Assembly (NCBI RefSeq): GCF_014356525.2
Contig: NC_052511.1
Span: 30,325,981-30,389,980 of the forward strand
Source of the DNA: Nilaparvata lugens
Taxonomy: Eukaryota > Arthropoda > Insecta > Hemiptera > Delphacidae
DNA length: 64,000 nt
Reading direction: 5' to 3'
Shown here: one piece after another, positions 1-12,521 of the stretch
How the letters are laid out: the number at the start of each line of letters is the position of its first letter
Numbering within the stretch: position 1 is the stretch's first letter
Program-made: the position numbers and the translations under genes
Notes under the pieces: model-generated
Told to the model about the DNA's origin: nothing
The model's input: the letters and a program-made list of their open reading frames with translations, nothing else
The model's database searches: none

Positions 1-728
1 GTTTCCCTTTCAGAGTGAGTTTTGACAACCCACAAAACTCATTTTTCATTTGAAGATATAACGAATAGGTGCATATGACCTTATTTTTTTGCTCAGCTTG
101 CCAAAATACCCCTCATTCCAATATTAAAATTTTCGACTGACTGTACAGTGGGTCAGTCATTCTATCAGGGCTCGAATAATTTTGAAATTTTAATTAAATA
201 AAAATGGAAGAATATAATTCCTTTATGTGAATAACAACACCTTCATTCAAAGACATATATTATTAACTGTATGCGTTTTCATATTGCCGATACAGCATTG
301 ATAAAACTGTAGACGTTTATTCAGCACTTTGTCTCGAAAATTGTTCTAGCTGAAAAATTAATAATTCATGCCACGTGTAGACCTGAACATTGAATCAGGA
401 AAACGAAGTTTCAAAACTATGTTTTTCAGGTAGAAAGCATAGATGTTCCTTTTTTAATTTCGACCATATGATTTGGTGATTTTTTAATAAAATCGAATGT
501 ACCATTAATGAAATTTGAACATTAATTCTGAAAAATCTAGAAGGAAAATTCAAATTTGGGCTTCCAGGTGCACGAGATTGATATTTTTAGAATCTATGTG
601 CAAAATTTGGATATCTAAATCATTCCCGTTTTTCAGTATGCAATCCACAAGTTGACATGTTTTGATGCGAACAAACGAACACACGAACAAACGAACAAAC
701 ACAACCCTACTCTCTCTTATTATATAGA
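1..728 (-). mobile_element. Helitron 5' end, continuing past the left edge
   Basis: Read on the minus strand, the element begins at 728 with TCTATATAATAAGAG, preceded by host A. This is the TC start and A-flank expected for a Helitron. It is followed by a GT-rich leader with repeated GTTCGTTT units (about 668-700), which insect Helitron 5' ends often carry. No protein frame is visible, and the 3' hairpin and CTAG end would lie outside the window. The element is therefore either non-autonomous or cut by the window edge. Family membership rests on the terminus only. Confidence 0.55.
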
Positions 729-2309
729 TTTGCAGATCGAGTTATTTAATTTTTTAATTCCCATGTACAGAATATTCCAACTTTTTAAAAGATGTTCACG
801 CTATTCAAAGGATTGGGCATGATATTTCTCTCGGTTCTCTCCCATGTATCGGATGGCCACGTTACTTCGTCGGTCAAATATCAAATCAATAGATATCGTA
901 AATATTACAAATATAATACATAATATGAATATTAGAAATCCAAAATAATGTGGTTGTGAATATGATAATAATAATATTATAATTATTATTATTATGTAGG
1001 CCTGAACAGGTCCATTCTTTCTATTTTTCTAATAATAGCTCTCTCTACAGATATTTTTGTACAGTCTTGTGGTTAATATCCTCATTCAATTACGGTATCC
1101 CTTAGAGGCATTGAACGTATTTCCCTTCAATCATTATTCAATACTCTAATAATTGTTTCAAATACAGCCTTCCCACACTTCCAACCTCTTAAACTTCATT
1201 GACAAGTCGATATTAATTCCATGCTCTTTCGAGAAATTTTCAGCCTCCTCATCCACCATATTTCAGAGCTTTTAATCTTTTCCTTTTTTTATCCTCACTA
1301 CCGTAAAATGTATACATATTTTATATATTTGTATTTGTATAGCTATAAAATCACCATTTTTGGACGATTAAATTTCATTCCTGCACCGAACGTTTAGGAA
1401 AATGGCGCTCTTTCCTCGGCGTCTTCTCGTAACATGCAGTATCCACGATCCATCCTCGTTTTCCTGAATAAAAATTTTGCGCGTTTTTCCCCCCTTTTAC
1501 AGTATTTGGGTGAGTCTATAAGCAGCGTTTTGCCACCACGACGTATTTTCTCACTAAGAAAAGCGCCTAATGTTATTACATTCTTGTTCACCGGCTTGAT
1601 ATAATCCTGGCTAGATGCTTCTCTGGCTATGATGCTGTTCTGTAATCATAGTCGTGGCTCCTCTGCTGCTTCAAGCTTCAAGCCCTTTAATTGATGACGG
1701 TTTCCAATAAACAAAGTCTATATTTTTCTCTCCCACCGTCTCAGTCGCTCTCTCTATCACACCGTCATTTACTGTCATCCTCTCTCTACTATTCATACAC
1801 TCTGACTTCCTATATCTCTATACATTATACTGTATATTGAACAGTACATTCAATTTCTCTTCCTCTCTCACACCTTCCCTATGATATCTCTTACTCTCTC
1901 ACACCTCTACCAATGACGGTATCGAACAATGCAATGTGTATACGCAGTCATGCACTCTTTATCATAACTTATTAATAGCTACTAGAGAACAGCTATCTGT
2001 ACCTCTATGTTAATACCTCAGCCTCTGCTGTTTGCGGCACTATTGTTAGAGCTAATCAGCTACAGACAGGCTACAGAAATGAAGGTAGTATCATTAAGAA
2101 GAGATGACAAAGGTTATATAGTTCCTGTTCTGTTTTCTCTATGTTACTTTACAGCTTGGATAGCTTATGCTTTCTTCTCTCTATGCTACTATACTGTATA
2201 GTTGGTAAAGGGTAGTATTCTTAAAACTGTTTTGAGGGTAATCCGATATACATAGTATGTAGAAGAGCATAACTTATATTAAGAACAAAATGTCGATAAA
2301 TATCACACT
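729..2309. other. No gene seen; pyrimidine-rich tract
   Basis: AT-rich DNA without a supported gene. A short ATT/AAT microsatellite lies at about 966-993. A pyrimidine-rich stretch at about 1715-1900 is full of CTCTCT and TCTCTC runs. The small minus-strand frame at 1394-1591 shows no recognisable domain. Confidence 0.6.
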
Positions 2310-2322
2310 AGACGTCTAAATA

Positions 2323-2512
2323 TGAGCTACTCCAACTTTTATTGCAGGGCAAGGTAGAAAGTAAGAGAGGTCCTAGAAGAAGAAGAATATCGTGGCTTAG
2401 GAACCTGAGGACATGGTATGGAATGAGCACAGCACAGCTGTTCAGGGCGGCAGTCAACAGGGTCATCATAGGTTGCCAACATCTGGAACGGATAGGAACT
2501 AAAAGAAGAAGA
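2323..2512 (+). mobile_element. 5'-truncated LINE with 13-bp target-site duplication
   Basis: About 190 bp of a non-LTR retrotransposon 3' end. The frame from about 2342 reads GKVESKRG, then ISWLRNLRTWYGMSTAQLFRA. This matches the C-terminal tail seen in many arthropod LINE reverse transcriptases (GK-EGKRG, SWLRNLR-W, LFR-A). The frame ends in a GAA-rich tail at about 2500-2512. The 13-mer AGACGTCTAAATA is present at 2310-2322 and again at 2513-2525, a perfect target-site duplication. Severe 5' truncation, a simple-repeat tail and the duplication together show target-primed reverse transcription. The coding frame has no catalytic residues left. The clade (RTE-like or other) cannot be fixed from 60 residues. 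Confidence 0.85.
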
Positions 2513-2525
2513 AGACGTCTAAATA

Positions 2526-5500
2526 ATTTAAAATTTCAAGCATGTGTCTATGTAGACATTTCAGCTTTCACTCATCTCCAACAGTTAGTTATTATAATAT
2601 GAGATTCTCTTGAATGGAGAAAATAATAACTTTAACTAGGATTGACTAATAATAACTGTAATAAAGAACGAAGTATTAATTTACAAACTATATGTGAATC
2701 ACAAATTTCATAATGATTGTTGGTTGAATTGATATTGTTCTTTGCTACCCAATAAACTTAGGATCTGGTAATACTAAAAAACACTGTACTTGATACTCAT
2801 ATCGACAATTCACTAGTGGAATAAACAATGCAAGTAAATATTGACATACCAATCAAGCTCTTGTTTCAAGTGGTTGATGAACATATGCTTATCAATCAGA
2901 GAATTCTCAATATAATACCTCATGTTCTATATTTATGATAAACATGAGAATAATATTCACAAAAAAGAGCTTCTCCTCGAAGGATGAAGACATATTAATG
3001 ATATTACATATAACTGTCAATCATCATTGCGATGCTAATAACATGTCCGTAACAGACAATGAACATTTTATTTTATTTTTTTTAGAAAGCAAATATTGTT
3101 TGATGACTGAGAGTGTATCACTCTGAAATGATCAAATTCAACAACTTTTTGAATTTAATATAATTGTATATTCTAACTCAATAATTGAATGAATTTACTG
3201 AAGAGGAAGCTGTGCTATAAAGTTGACTGGATCTTTCAATCAAATCGCATGTAGTACAATAATTATAGCTCAATAGTAATTAATAGGAACAATAGGACTC
3301 GACAATAAACTGATGATTTCCATTATTTATAATCCATTTTCATTTTCATGGATATCTTATTATAAACTTCTCCTGGCAATCGCAAAGAATTTATAAACAC
3401 TTTTAGTATTAATTTATGCATTCTTTGCAACCTAATGCTTTCGGAATGATTCAATTGTTTATGGAAGAATACAAGTTATTGAAGTTGTAGTAGGAGCACC
3501 ATCATTGTAGAACAATAATCATTGCCCCTGAAATTCGGAATGTGACATTACATTATGTAATAGAGGCCTCTCCACAGCATGAATAATTCAGTAATCAAGA
3601 GGCCATTCGAATACACATTGCAACCCCTCCATTATGTTTGCACCAATTATTGAAGCTGAGACCACACTGAACAATTAAAATCAATTTTCTTCCTATTTTC
3701 ATTTATCATCTCATTTCAGCACCCTTCTATTGTTTTCAAGTTGATTTACTATGAAAGTTCCGAGACAGCGAGGTTGATAATCCATAATCTATTGAATTTC
3801 TAGCAAAGATCCACAACGAATTTTTCAGCCTTATTATTGGGGAGTGGATGCTTGAACGTTGATAATAATTCCCCACAATCTCTCTGTTTCAAGAGTCTAT
3901 GTCTTTTTATATCATATAGAGCTTGAAGGTTTATCACAATCACATTCAATATGTAAGTTTGTACCTTCATTCTTAGTCTCATCTCATGTCTTTTCGTTTA
4001 TTTTTTTCTCTCATTTCCTCTGAACATATAATATCTTCTAAAAAATCTTTCTAATATTCTATTCAAGAATCATCCAATTTCAATTGATAATTTTTTTCTC
4101 CTTCGTTACAATCTCCTGTTATTCTCGGGAGATTCTCGTAATACGTTATTGTAATTTGCACTGAATCAGTGAAATATCTTATGAACTTGAAATGGAGTGA
4201 AATAAGTCACTAGAATAGGGAATATGAGTATATTTTCCATTTGTTTCCATTTTCAAGCATAGAAGTTGGAGGAATTATTAGAGTACTACTTATATTATCA
4301 TTGTCATTATCATTATATCAGGCCTAATATTATATTTATCAATCATATTCTCCACAAAAACATACGAAAGAGTATTCATGATATTGATATGTTATCATTT
4401 TGTACAGAATAAGCTTTATCATAGGTATTGGTTCAACGCATTACAAATTATCTACTAGGAAACATTTCCACTAATCCATGTTAGCTCTTCAATTTCGAAC
4501 TACATTCGCCACTTTCAAGCTCTCCACAAGAGCTCATACATTCTTGCATTCTTATTCTTGTAATTTTGTACTTCAAGAACAGTGATCTGAACACAGTTGA
4601 AAGCAATTCGCTTTGCTCTGGTTCAAGAAAATGAATGTTCACAGAAATAGGCAACATTACAGTGGGCCCAGCTGCCACTCCTCTGTTGCGATGCATCATA
4701 ATTTCGAGCAGAAATAGAACAACGTCACACTATCGACGGGTTTCATCGATGCCTGGCTTGAAAACATGGGCACTGCTTCCTGCTTTTGTTTAGCATTAGT
4801 TGAGTGTTTCCAATAGTTCCAACAGAACCAAAAATGCTGATACAATGAGTTGTACAATTTTGAGAACTTTAAGTTTGATAATATCAAATTTTCTTTGATA
4901 TCGATTTCAAATGAGTCATACTATATTAATTAAATCAATGACCTTAAGCCTCAGAAACTCTTCTTTCAATATTTTCTCCTTGTCCTTTTACTCCAGCTGT
5001 CTTTTTTCCCCATCCTACCTTGCTTCTCTCCCAGAATTAAAATATATTTTCAAATTTATTTCCAAACAAGAGGTCAATCTCAACATAGCAAAGAACAGAG
5101 CGGCTTAGCAAGTTTAATATCGCAATAATATGAGTAGAAAAAAATTCAACTGAGAGTCAAAAACTGAATTGGAATGAACAGTAGATGGTAAAAGGGAATG
5201 GAATACGGAGAATAAATTATGATGTTTTGGAAACAGAATGCTTGACAGTGAACTGCACAAGACACTTTCGTTGAATTCCAATTTTTCAAACTTTCAAGAT
5301 CATTGTATGTCGAATACATGATGTTATAATGTAAAAGAGACTCAATGACTTTTGGTGAAGTTTCCATTACACTCAACCAAAATCCTAATACAGAATAACA
5401 TTACAAACGACCACCATAATGCTCTTTAATGAAAACAAATAATTTGACGACAATCATAACAAACAATATTTGGTAACAGGAAATTAAACACGACGTTAAT

Positions 5501-5805
5501 TTCCGAAGCCCAATATTTTGGTGAATGGTTTGCAGCGCGCATTTCTGATATGTCAGTTTCCGGTTCAATTAAGACCGGCAAATGGTTGCATATAAATCAG
5601 CATATTTTTACCGTGAAAGGGATGGTCTGGTTTCTGGGGCGAACCAGGGACAAAAAAGTCAGAGAAAAAAGGATAGAGAAGTGGAAAGAGAGAAAAAAGC
5701 TGGAGAGGAAAAATGATACCGAGATGGAAATGAATAAGGGAAAAAGGGTAAGAGAATTTGAATAAAATTGTGAATAGCGGTCTCTAAGACCTTCTCCAGC
5801 ACCAC
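2526..5805. other. No gene seen; purine tract near the right end
   Basis: AT-rich sequence with scattered short frames that have no domain and no codon signal. The only clear structure is a homopurine-biased stretch at about 5640-5760 (GAGAAAAAAGG-like units). It makes the 71-codon lysine/glutamate frame at 5550-5765 a composition artefact. This stretch lies just upstream of the possible exon at 5806. Confidence 0.55.
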
Positions 5806-5832
5806 ATGGGACTGTCGTGTTCCTCTGCTAAG
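5806..5832 (+). CDS. Possible first coding exon (9 codons) with strong splice donor
   Basis: ATG at 5806 follows CCAGCACCAC, a reasonable start context. It opens nine codons, M-G-L-S-C-S-S-A-K, ending at AAG|GTGAGTAAA, a near-consensus insect 5' splice site in phase 0. Gly2 with small residues at positions 5 and 6 fits the N-myristoylation pattern, and Cys5 could be palmitoylated, so a membrane-anchored cytosolic protein is conceivable. I do not recognise the gene and see no second exon. The recursive-splice-like motif at 25560 lies on the same strand and would fit a giant intron. Without transcript evidence this could be chance, since a 27-nt frame has little weight alone. Confidence 0.25.
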
Positions 5833-6363
5833 GTGAGTAAAAAACCTCGTCCAAAATTATCGCAACGGAAAACATTTTCCCAGACCTGGATTTTGCGACG
5901 ACGAATCTCCATTTTCTCTTTTCTAGCCCTTTTCGCGTTTATGAACAGTATTCATTTTTTAAGCCATCCTGCGTAACGAAAAACGATATCTGCAAAAAAC
6001 AGAGAATGGTTCCTGGTTCCTGCCTACCGTATGTAGGGGCATAATGCAACACGCTTTACATGTGGTAGCATCCTTTATACCCATAATATTACGTAATGGT
6101 GCTTCCAATCTTCAATTATATCCACTGACATTTTCAAGTCTAGTAGATGGAAATTCCACGTAAGAAAATATCTACTCAAACAATAATTATTTATGTTTAC
6201 AGTTATTGTTGTAATTTCATCGGGATTCTTCCATGATCAAAATCAACATTAGCCCCAACATTAATGATCAACATGACCATGATCATGATAATGGAAATCA
6301 CCTGGCATAAGTAAATCAGTATTATCAAGTTTCTTTGTAGTATAATTAGAAATCTATGAAATA
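5833..6363. other. No gene seen
   Basis: AT-rich sequence immediately downstream of the possible donor. No domain, repeat or RNA gene is recognised before the Helitron boundary at 6364. Confidence 0.5.
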
Positions 6364-8193
6364 CTAGCAGGGAACCCGTGCTTCGCTACGGGAATTGAAT
6401 GTTCAGATTATTTTTGTAAAATATTTATAACCTGAATTCTACCAAAGCCGTTATAATCGTTTTTGAGATTCATCATACAAACAAGAATTGCCTGCTGAAT
6501 ATAACTTGAATAGTAAATTAATATAGTCTCGTCACTGTCATAGAAATTTGTATCCGAAAAGGTGCTCTCCCTCTATGAAAATTCTATTATATATAGGACC
6601 GTTTCGAGTTCCGTTCAAATGCATTTCTATAATACTTATTCACCAATGATCGTTGTCAGTAAGTGTGATGATTAGTTGCGTTGCTATCACCTCAGTTTGA
6701 ACATACATCATTCAACTCTGTTGAAATAATACATTCAACTGCGTATTTTAAAAAGCAATCAAAAGTTAGCGATGCCTTATGGTGTCACCCAGTTGCTCTT
6801 ATGCACTCATCTTGGCATCAGGGAATATTTTTATTGAATCATGCAATGTTTTCAAATTATATTTCTAAATGTTATAACCACAGCTGTTAGTTTTCTCTCT
6901 TCCACTCTTTAGTTTTCAACAAACGATGAAAATTTCTGTTTCAATAAGCTGCCACTTGGATGATCAATTTTTCCTCTCAAGTTATCTCAGAGATGAGACT
7001 CAGCTCAAATTTTTGTATCACGGACCTACTTTTTGCTAGGAGCATCTTATGATCTGACCTCTATCGGCAATAAATAGAGAAATAAGGCCACAGCTTGGCA
7101 TGAAAATTATTGAGTCTAATCATTTGAATTATTGATTGATGTGTTGGGAGTTCTCTGTAGAATAGTAGACTAATTGCAGCGAATTTTGTGGAATATTGAG
7201 CGGGGCTTCAGAGTCGACCTCGACTTTATCCATTGGCAATAAATATTTCTCGATTCTCGTTGACAGTTATCAAATTAGCAGTGATCATGTTATTTTTGCT
7301 TTTGCTTGATGCAATTGAAAATAGAATTCCAAATCAAGTCTATTTGGAATTGGTTGACTCCATGGATCTCTTGCTTATTCTGGAATTTCTGGCAAAGCCT
7401 ATCGCTTAAGCTGGTTCACACCGAAGGCGCAAATACATAGATCCACTTCATCTGAAAATAAATCTTTCTCTAAACGCAGAGTAGTTATTGGCAAAATGTT
7501 GATAGCTTAGAATCCTTATGGATTCTATTAGATTGAACGGAACTTGACTAACACATATGTTCATCAAATGTGAACATTTTGTTAATAACTTTGGTCTAAA
7601 CGCAGCTTTACTCTTCGTTTCACTTATTCAAAAGTGTAAAAGCAGCCAATCCACTGATTCTTTCTTCCATGGAACTCCATTTATGTATAAGAGACCATTC
7701 ATAATAATTAGTCTAACATTTAATGTGGCTGATTTCCCATGCCCTGAACTTTACTACCATAAATATTAAAGTGGGAATTTTTAAGTGGATTTTAATGTTA
7801 ATTTGAATAATTCTGAATAGAGTTTATTCAATCACTTTGATTATTGATTATACCATTTATGATTTCTTTCTTTAATCCCAGCTTGAAACAAAAAGCTTAA
7901 GGATGAGAATTTGAATGCAAATTTAATTAACATGTAACTTAATTCAATTTCTATCTAAATCGAGAACTTTAGTATTTACTTCTGATTCTTTGATATAAAT
8001 ATCAATAGGTCTGTCTTGTGTCATGTAATGACATCAATATCGAACCGAGCTTAGCTCTGGAGTACAAAAGCATAAAACATTTATTACGAAAGAAGAAATT
8101 ATAATATCATTCATAGTTCATACAGAAATGTTCTATCTAATCACAGTGGATTGAGATTAATTCCCAGAGGAATGCAAAAATTTTCCTCACAGA

Positions 8194-8334
8194 GGCCCGG
8201 TTGCACAAAAGCCGGTTGAATTTTAATCCTGATTAATTTCACGTGAACCAAATCAGAGAAGACCATTTCAAAAAGATGGATCTACTGGAATTTATCAGGA
8301 TTGAAAATAATCCGGCTTTTTTGCAACCGGCACC
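8194..8334. mobile_element. 141-bp MITE with CCGGTTGCA terminal inverted repeats
   Basis: The termini GGCCCGGTTGCACAAAAGCC and, on the opposite strand, GGTGCCGGTTGCAAAAAAGC form an inverted repeat of about 24 bp with few mismatches. Subterminal copies of TTAATCCTGATTAA-like sequence lie inside. MITEs with CGGTTGCA-AAAGCCGG ends are widespread in insects (established knowledge, name not assigned). It is nested in the Helitron at 6364-10740. I could not locate a matching copy at the equivalent place in the second Helitron copy, so it may have inserted after the copies separated. No clear target duplication is visible. Confidence 0.65.
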
Positions 8335-8731
8335 AAGTACCTGATTGAATGATTACAAAAGTTCAACAGCTGAGTCATAATTTTGACACGGTCCCACACA
8401 CATGAACTCGCTCACTCACTTCCATCATCAACAGACAACGAAATAATTATTATCAGCTGTTTCTCCAAGGATGAATGATAATATTATAAGAATAATATTA
8501 TAAACCTACCATGCTCTGAATTTCGTGAAAATCGTTAGAGCCGTTTTGGAGATCCAGTGAAATACAAACATATAACCATCTAAATATCTAAACATCCAAA
8601 CATCTGAACATAAAAACAGAAATTGCTCGTTTAATAGTATAGGATGAAAGGAAATAGGACCAGCTGATGGAATATTATGTTTTTTCAATATAGTTTTTAG
8701 CTGATTTTGAAACATGAAAATAATATCAGGT

Positions 8732-8880
8732 CCAGTAGCTCAAAAGCCTGTTCAATTTCAATCATGATTAAATTCCATGAGAACTAATCAGAGCAGGGGT
8801 TTTTCAATAGAAGGCTTCTCTGATTGGTTCTTGTGGTATTTAGTCCGGATTAGGAATTAACAGACAGGACAACTGGCTCT
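8732..8880. mobile_element. Old relic of a CGGTTGCA-type MITE
   Basis: The block contains CCAGTAGCTCAAAAGCCTG and later TAGTCCGGATTAGGAATTAA, resembling a decayed version of the MITE at 8194-8334. The same block is present at 52368-52510 in the second Helitron copy. The relic therefore predates separation of the two copies. Terminal inverted repeats are badly eroded. Confidence 0.4.
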
Positions 8881-10740
8881 CCCAAGGCCATGGCTGCCTA
8901 GAAACATAGAGCAACAGAGGAACCAATACAACAGAAGCTAAAGAAATTAGTTGCATTTCGATCACCTCACAATAAACATCAATTCAACTACCATATCATG
9001 TTTGGAGAGATCGATTTTAAATTTATTCTTTTATCATCCGGTCACTTTCTGAACCATTCTTCCAGATGTTCCATGAATACTGCAATGTTTTAAAATAAGA
9101 TCGCTAAACTTGGTAACTCAACTACAGCTATTATAATCTTTTTCACTTGCTCACACTTTCTTTCTCACGCTTTCAACAGAGTATGGAAACGTTTTTTGAT
9201 CAGCTACTACTTGAGGGACCAATAATCCTTTCTGAAAGAGCTTCAGCGATTTTTCCCAGCGTTAAGACCTGTTCCAAAATGTTTTTTTATCACAAACGTA
9301 CTCTATTCCTTATTGAATAAAAAAATGTTGGAGGCGTTTTCGAGATACGTGAGACATACATACATATCCGCAAACACACATATTTAAACAGGAATTGTTC
9401 GCTTAGTATAATTGACTTCAATGATTATGATTTCATTTAATGAGAGCTTATTTCACATAATAATAACTACGGGTATAAAAAGCGAAAATGTCAAACATAA
9501 TTGAAATCGAAACTAATAACAGCTGGAATAAAACGCAAAAATGGCAATCATAATTTTGAAATCGAAACAGTAGCTATCATCTTATCTCCATCTGATCTAA
9601 TGTAAACAAATTACAGTGAGATTCTCATCAATGTGTTAGCATTATTTGAATGGGGAGCATTGATGCTATTAATGAGGTATACTGACAGTTCCGAGTAAAT
9701 ATCAACGAACTGTTATGAATATTCTCCAATATTTTTATCGAAAGCTACCTTCTATTTTCTTTGGTAACACAACTAATGTTTGGGAATAATTGATTCATGA
9801 GAAAAGCGCCTTACTTCTATGGAAGATATTTTTACATCAGGAAAAGCAACAACAGCTATTTGGCCGTTTCAATAAATAGCACCTTTCTTTCGCCCAAGTT
9901 GAATTTTGGCCGAATTTCCTCTTTCTTTTCAAACAGATTCCACAACGGACACTTCTGAAGTTTTGAAAATACCCTCCATATATCATACTGAATTATTAAA
10001 ATTTCATCGAAATTGTTCAAGCAGTTTTCGCGATCTGTCGGATATACAAACAAAATCAGTCTTGATAGAATAGGATCAATTGATAGAGCTCCCGTCATAA
10101 AAGTTTGTTTTATGAAACATCAAAATTATCTATACTCCCAGGAATAGAAATTAAGATATCCATTCTTATATTCATATTCTAATATTTATGAATCTGATTA
10201 CCCTTTTCAAAATTATTCAACACGACATGTTTCAGCTATAAATAATTCCATTATCAAGTGATTGGAAAATAAATAATAATATAATATTCTCAGGAATAGC
10301 TCTGATTGAAGTAGCAGTGCCCAATCAATTTTTCCGCGATAAATGCATTTTAATCTTCAACTTGGTGCCAACTTAACAAAGTTATCTCAACTCAACGCCA
10401 ACCTGAAAAAATTATTAATTTGGTTACCAGTTAACAACTGTTTCGAAGAGGTACTCTCTGTAGATTATAGTTCTATATTAACATATGGTATGGAGATTTC
10501 ATTTATAATCAAGAGATTGGAATAAGAAGAATATACATGCTAAAAGACGAACTTTAAACCCTTAAAAACCACCCGCAGAGTTGAAATATCGCCAAAAGAT
10601 TTCTTAGTGAGCACCTAGGACATATAAGGAAGCTATATTTCAAGTATTGTTGCAATCCGTCCAGTAGTTTTCCAGAAATCGTGATCAGTGAGTCAGTGAG
10701 TCAGTGAGTCAGTGAGATACGAATTTTATAAGTATATAGA

Positions 10741-12460
10741 TTCACATAATTTGGGAGTAGAACTTGAATCAATTGAGTTGATTGATTATAGGCAGAGAGC
10801 CTCTATCCAGGCTATGAACAAATTGCACCTAATCAATCCGTACTTTTCAAGTAGTAGATGAGAAATACAATCAAGAATCGACTAACAGATATAATTACGA
10901 AGTTTATCAATGAAAAAATTGAGAAATGTGATTGTGTGGATTAACCAAAGGCTACAAACCACATCATAATCCATAACAACTGTTAATCTATGCTGGAAAA
11001 TAGAAATCTCCGAATAAATTTACAAGAAAAGTGTAGTAGACTACCAAAGTAGAATATAAATAAGTGGAGAGAAGGAATTCATATATTTATTGAGAATGTT
11101 TTTATTCCTAATTCTCATTTTAATTCAGTCTAAAAAGATTAATTAGCCATTTCTCCTAATAATATGATAATGTATTAAATATTGATAAGGTAGGTGGCTC
11201 CCACTAGGATTACTACTTATAGCAAATAACTTGCAATCAAAGATAACAATAATAATATATAAATAAATGAGATATCATGTATTTCAGACACATATTTAAA
11301 TGATTGAAAATTTCAATCGTGGGGCCTAGAATTGAAAATATTATAATTTATCCAGCGTATGACAGATACACAAAAAATATATAGCTCATGAGTCTCAAAT
11401 GCCTAGACATACACTGTCCATTCCCAAATTCTTTGAGATGTTTTGTTGTTTTCGGTCAAGAGAACATAAGTTTGTCTGACCGCCATTATTTGCTAGTCCA
11501 TTTAGCGTTACCCAATGTGCACCATGAAGGCGAACTAGCGTTACACATAGTTAAGTTAAAAATCTGATTGCTGGAACAATTTCGAGGTTAAAGGAGGTTA
11601 AAACTCAATTTTCAATTTTCATAGGAGAAAAAATTTCAAAATAATATTCACCATTACAAATGTCAAAAATTACTCCAAATTGTAATTTATCACATAAAAA
11701 CAATCCAAATAAGGAATTTTTGTTTGAAATTTGCACCCAAAAAACGTTTAGGACGTAAAAAGATTATAATAAATCATCCATACGGACTATGAAAATTTCG
11801 AAATAGCTAATCAATCCATTAAACTTCTGATAATTGGATAGAACCTTATTCAATTCATAATCAAACTGGAATATAAATATCAAATTTCTCTGCTTTTTCA
11901 CTATCCACTTTGCCGCTCCAGACCTCAATCAAGTTCAAGGCCTAAACCCAGTTCACTCTAGACTTAAACCAAGTGCAAGAGTTGCGCGATTCTAGTCACA
12001 GTGACTATAAATAAAATCTGGATGAAGTAAATCTAGATAAAGTTACAGTGATTATAAAGTCTGTGTTATCCCAGTAGCAAATTAGGGTTTGTGATTGCCG
12101 AGAGGTGGCGTAATTCAAAAACGATTTATTCAGCAGAAACAGCCCAATGAAACTATATGAGGCCGGAGAGACATGCAAAGGAGTATTGGGCGCTTTTAGC
12201 TGGGACTGTAAGGGCTGGTTAGTTAGAGAAAAGTTTTGTTGTTACTTTGGCTGGACGACCCTTTTGGGTCTTTCTTGCTTTCTCCCACTCTCTCCTCCTG
12301 CCACTATCTTCGTATCAATCTCTTTCCCTCTCTCAAACACTCCACGTCGCCGTTATCTCTGAGAGAATAGGTGAGAAACTCAGTCCAAGTTCAGTTGAGG
12401 TCTCCCCAGCCTCATGTAACTCACAATTCTCGATCAATTCTCTTATTCCCTGGGCACATA
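10741..12460. other. No gene seen; pyrimidine run near right end
   Basis: AT-rich to about 12100, then less AT-rich with a CT-rich run at 12260-12350 (TCTCCCACTCTCTCCTCC). Overlapping frames at 12147-12571 arise from this run. The run followed by AG at 12369-12370 could serve as a splice acceptor for the possible exon below, but the AG is about 20 bases from the end of the pyrimidines and the evidence is weak. Confidence 0.4.
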
Positions 12461-12521
12461 ATGACTGCGAGTGCTCCAAAAGTGCCGCCCAGCCGCTACC
12501 ACCTCACACAACTTCGTAGAG
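12461..12521 (+). CDS. Weak possible exon: ATG plus 20 codons before a GT
   Basis: ATG at 12461 opens M-T-A-S-A-P-K-V-P-P-S-R-Y-H-L-T-Q-L-R-R with balanced codon use and less AT than the surroundings. A GTAACC follows after one further base, which would make a poor phase-1 donor. The frame stays open upstream to 12371 and downstream to 12571, where it stops. No domain is recognised. It lies on the same strand as the possible exon at 5806 and the recursive-splice motif at 25560. That is compatible with a plus-strand transcription unit but does not show one. Confidence 0.15.

Larger units (their letters stand above)
6364..10740 (-). mobile_element. Full-length 4.4-kb Helitron without a Rep/helicase frame
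   Basis: On the minus strand the element starts at 10740 with TCTATATACTTATAAAATTC, with host A before it. A run of ACTCACTG units follows at 10685-10715. It ends at 6364 with CTAG and host T after it. Just inside the 3' end is a hairpin (6375-6392, CCCGT and ACGGG arms around a GCGAAGC loop), the usual Helitron 3' stop signal. A/T flanks, TC start, hairpin and CTAG all agree. Inside there is no long frame and no recognisable HUH endonuclease or helicase motif, so it is a non-autonomous or eroded copy. Much of the body recurs, diverged, at 50810-53840. The first 430 bp recur at 52657-53090. Confidence 0.7.
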
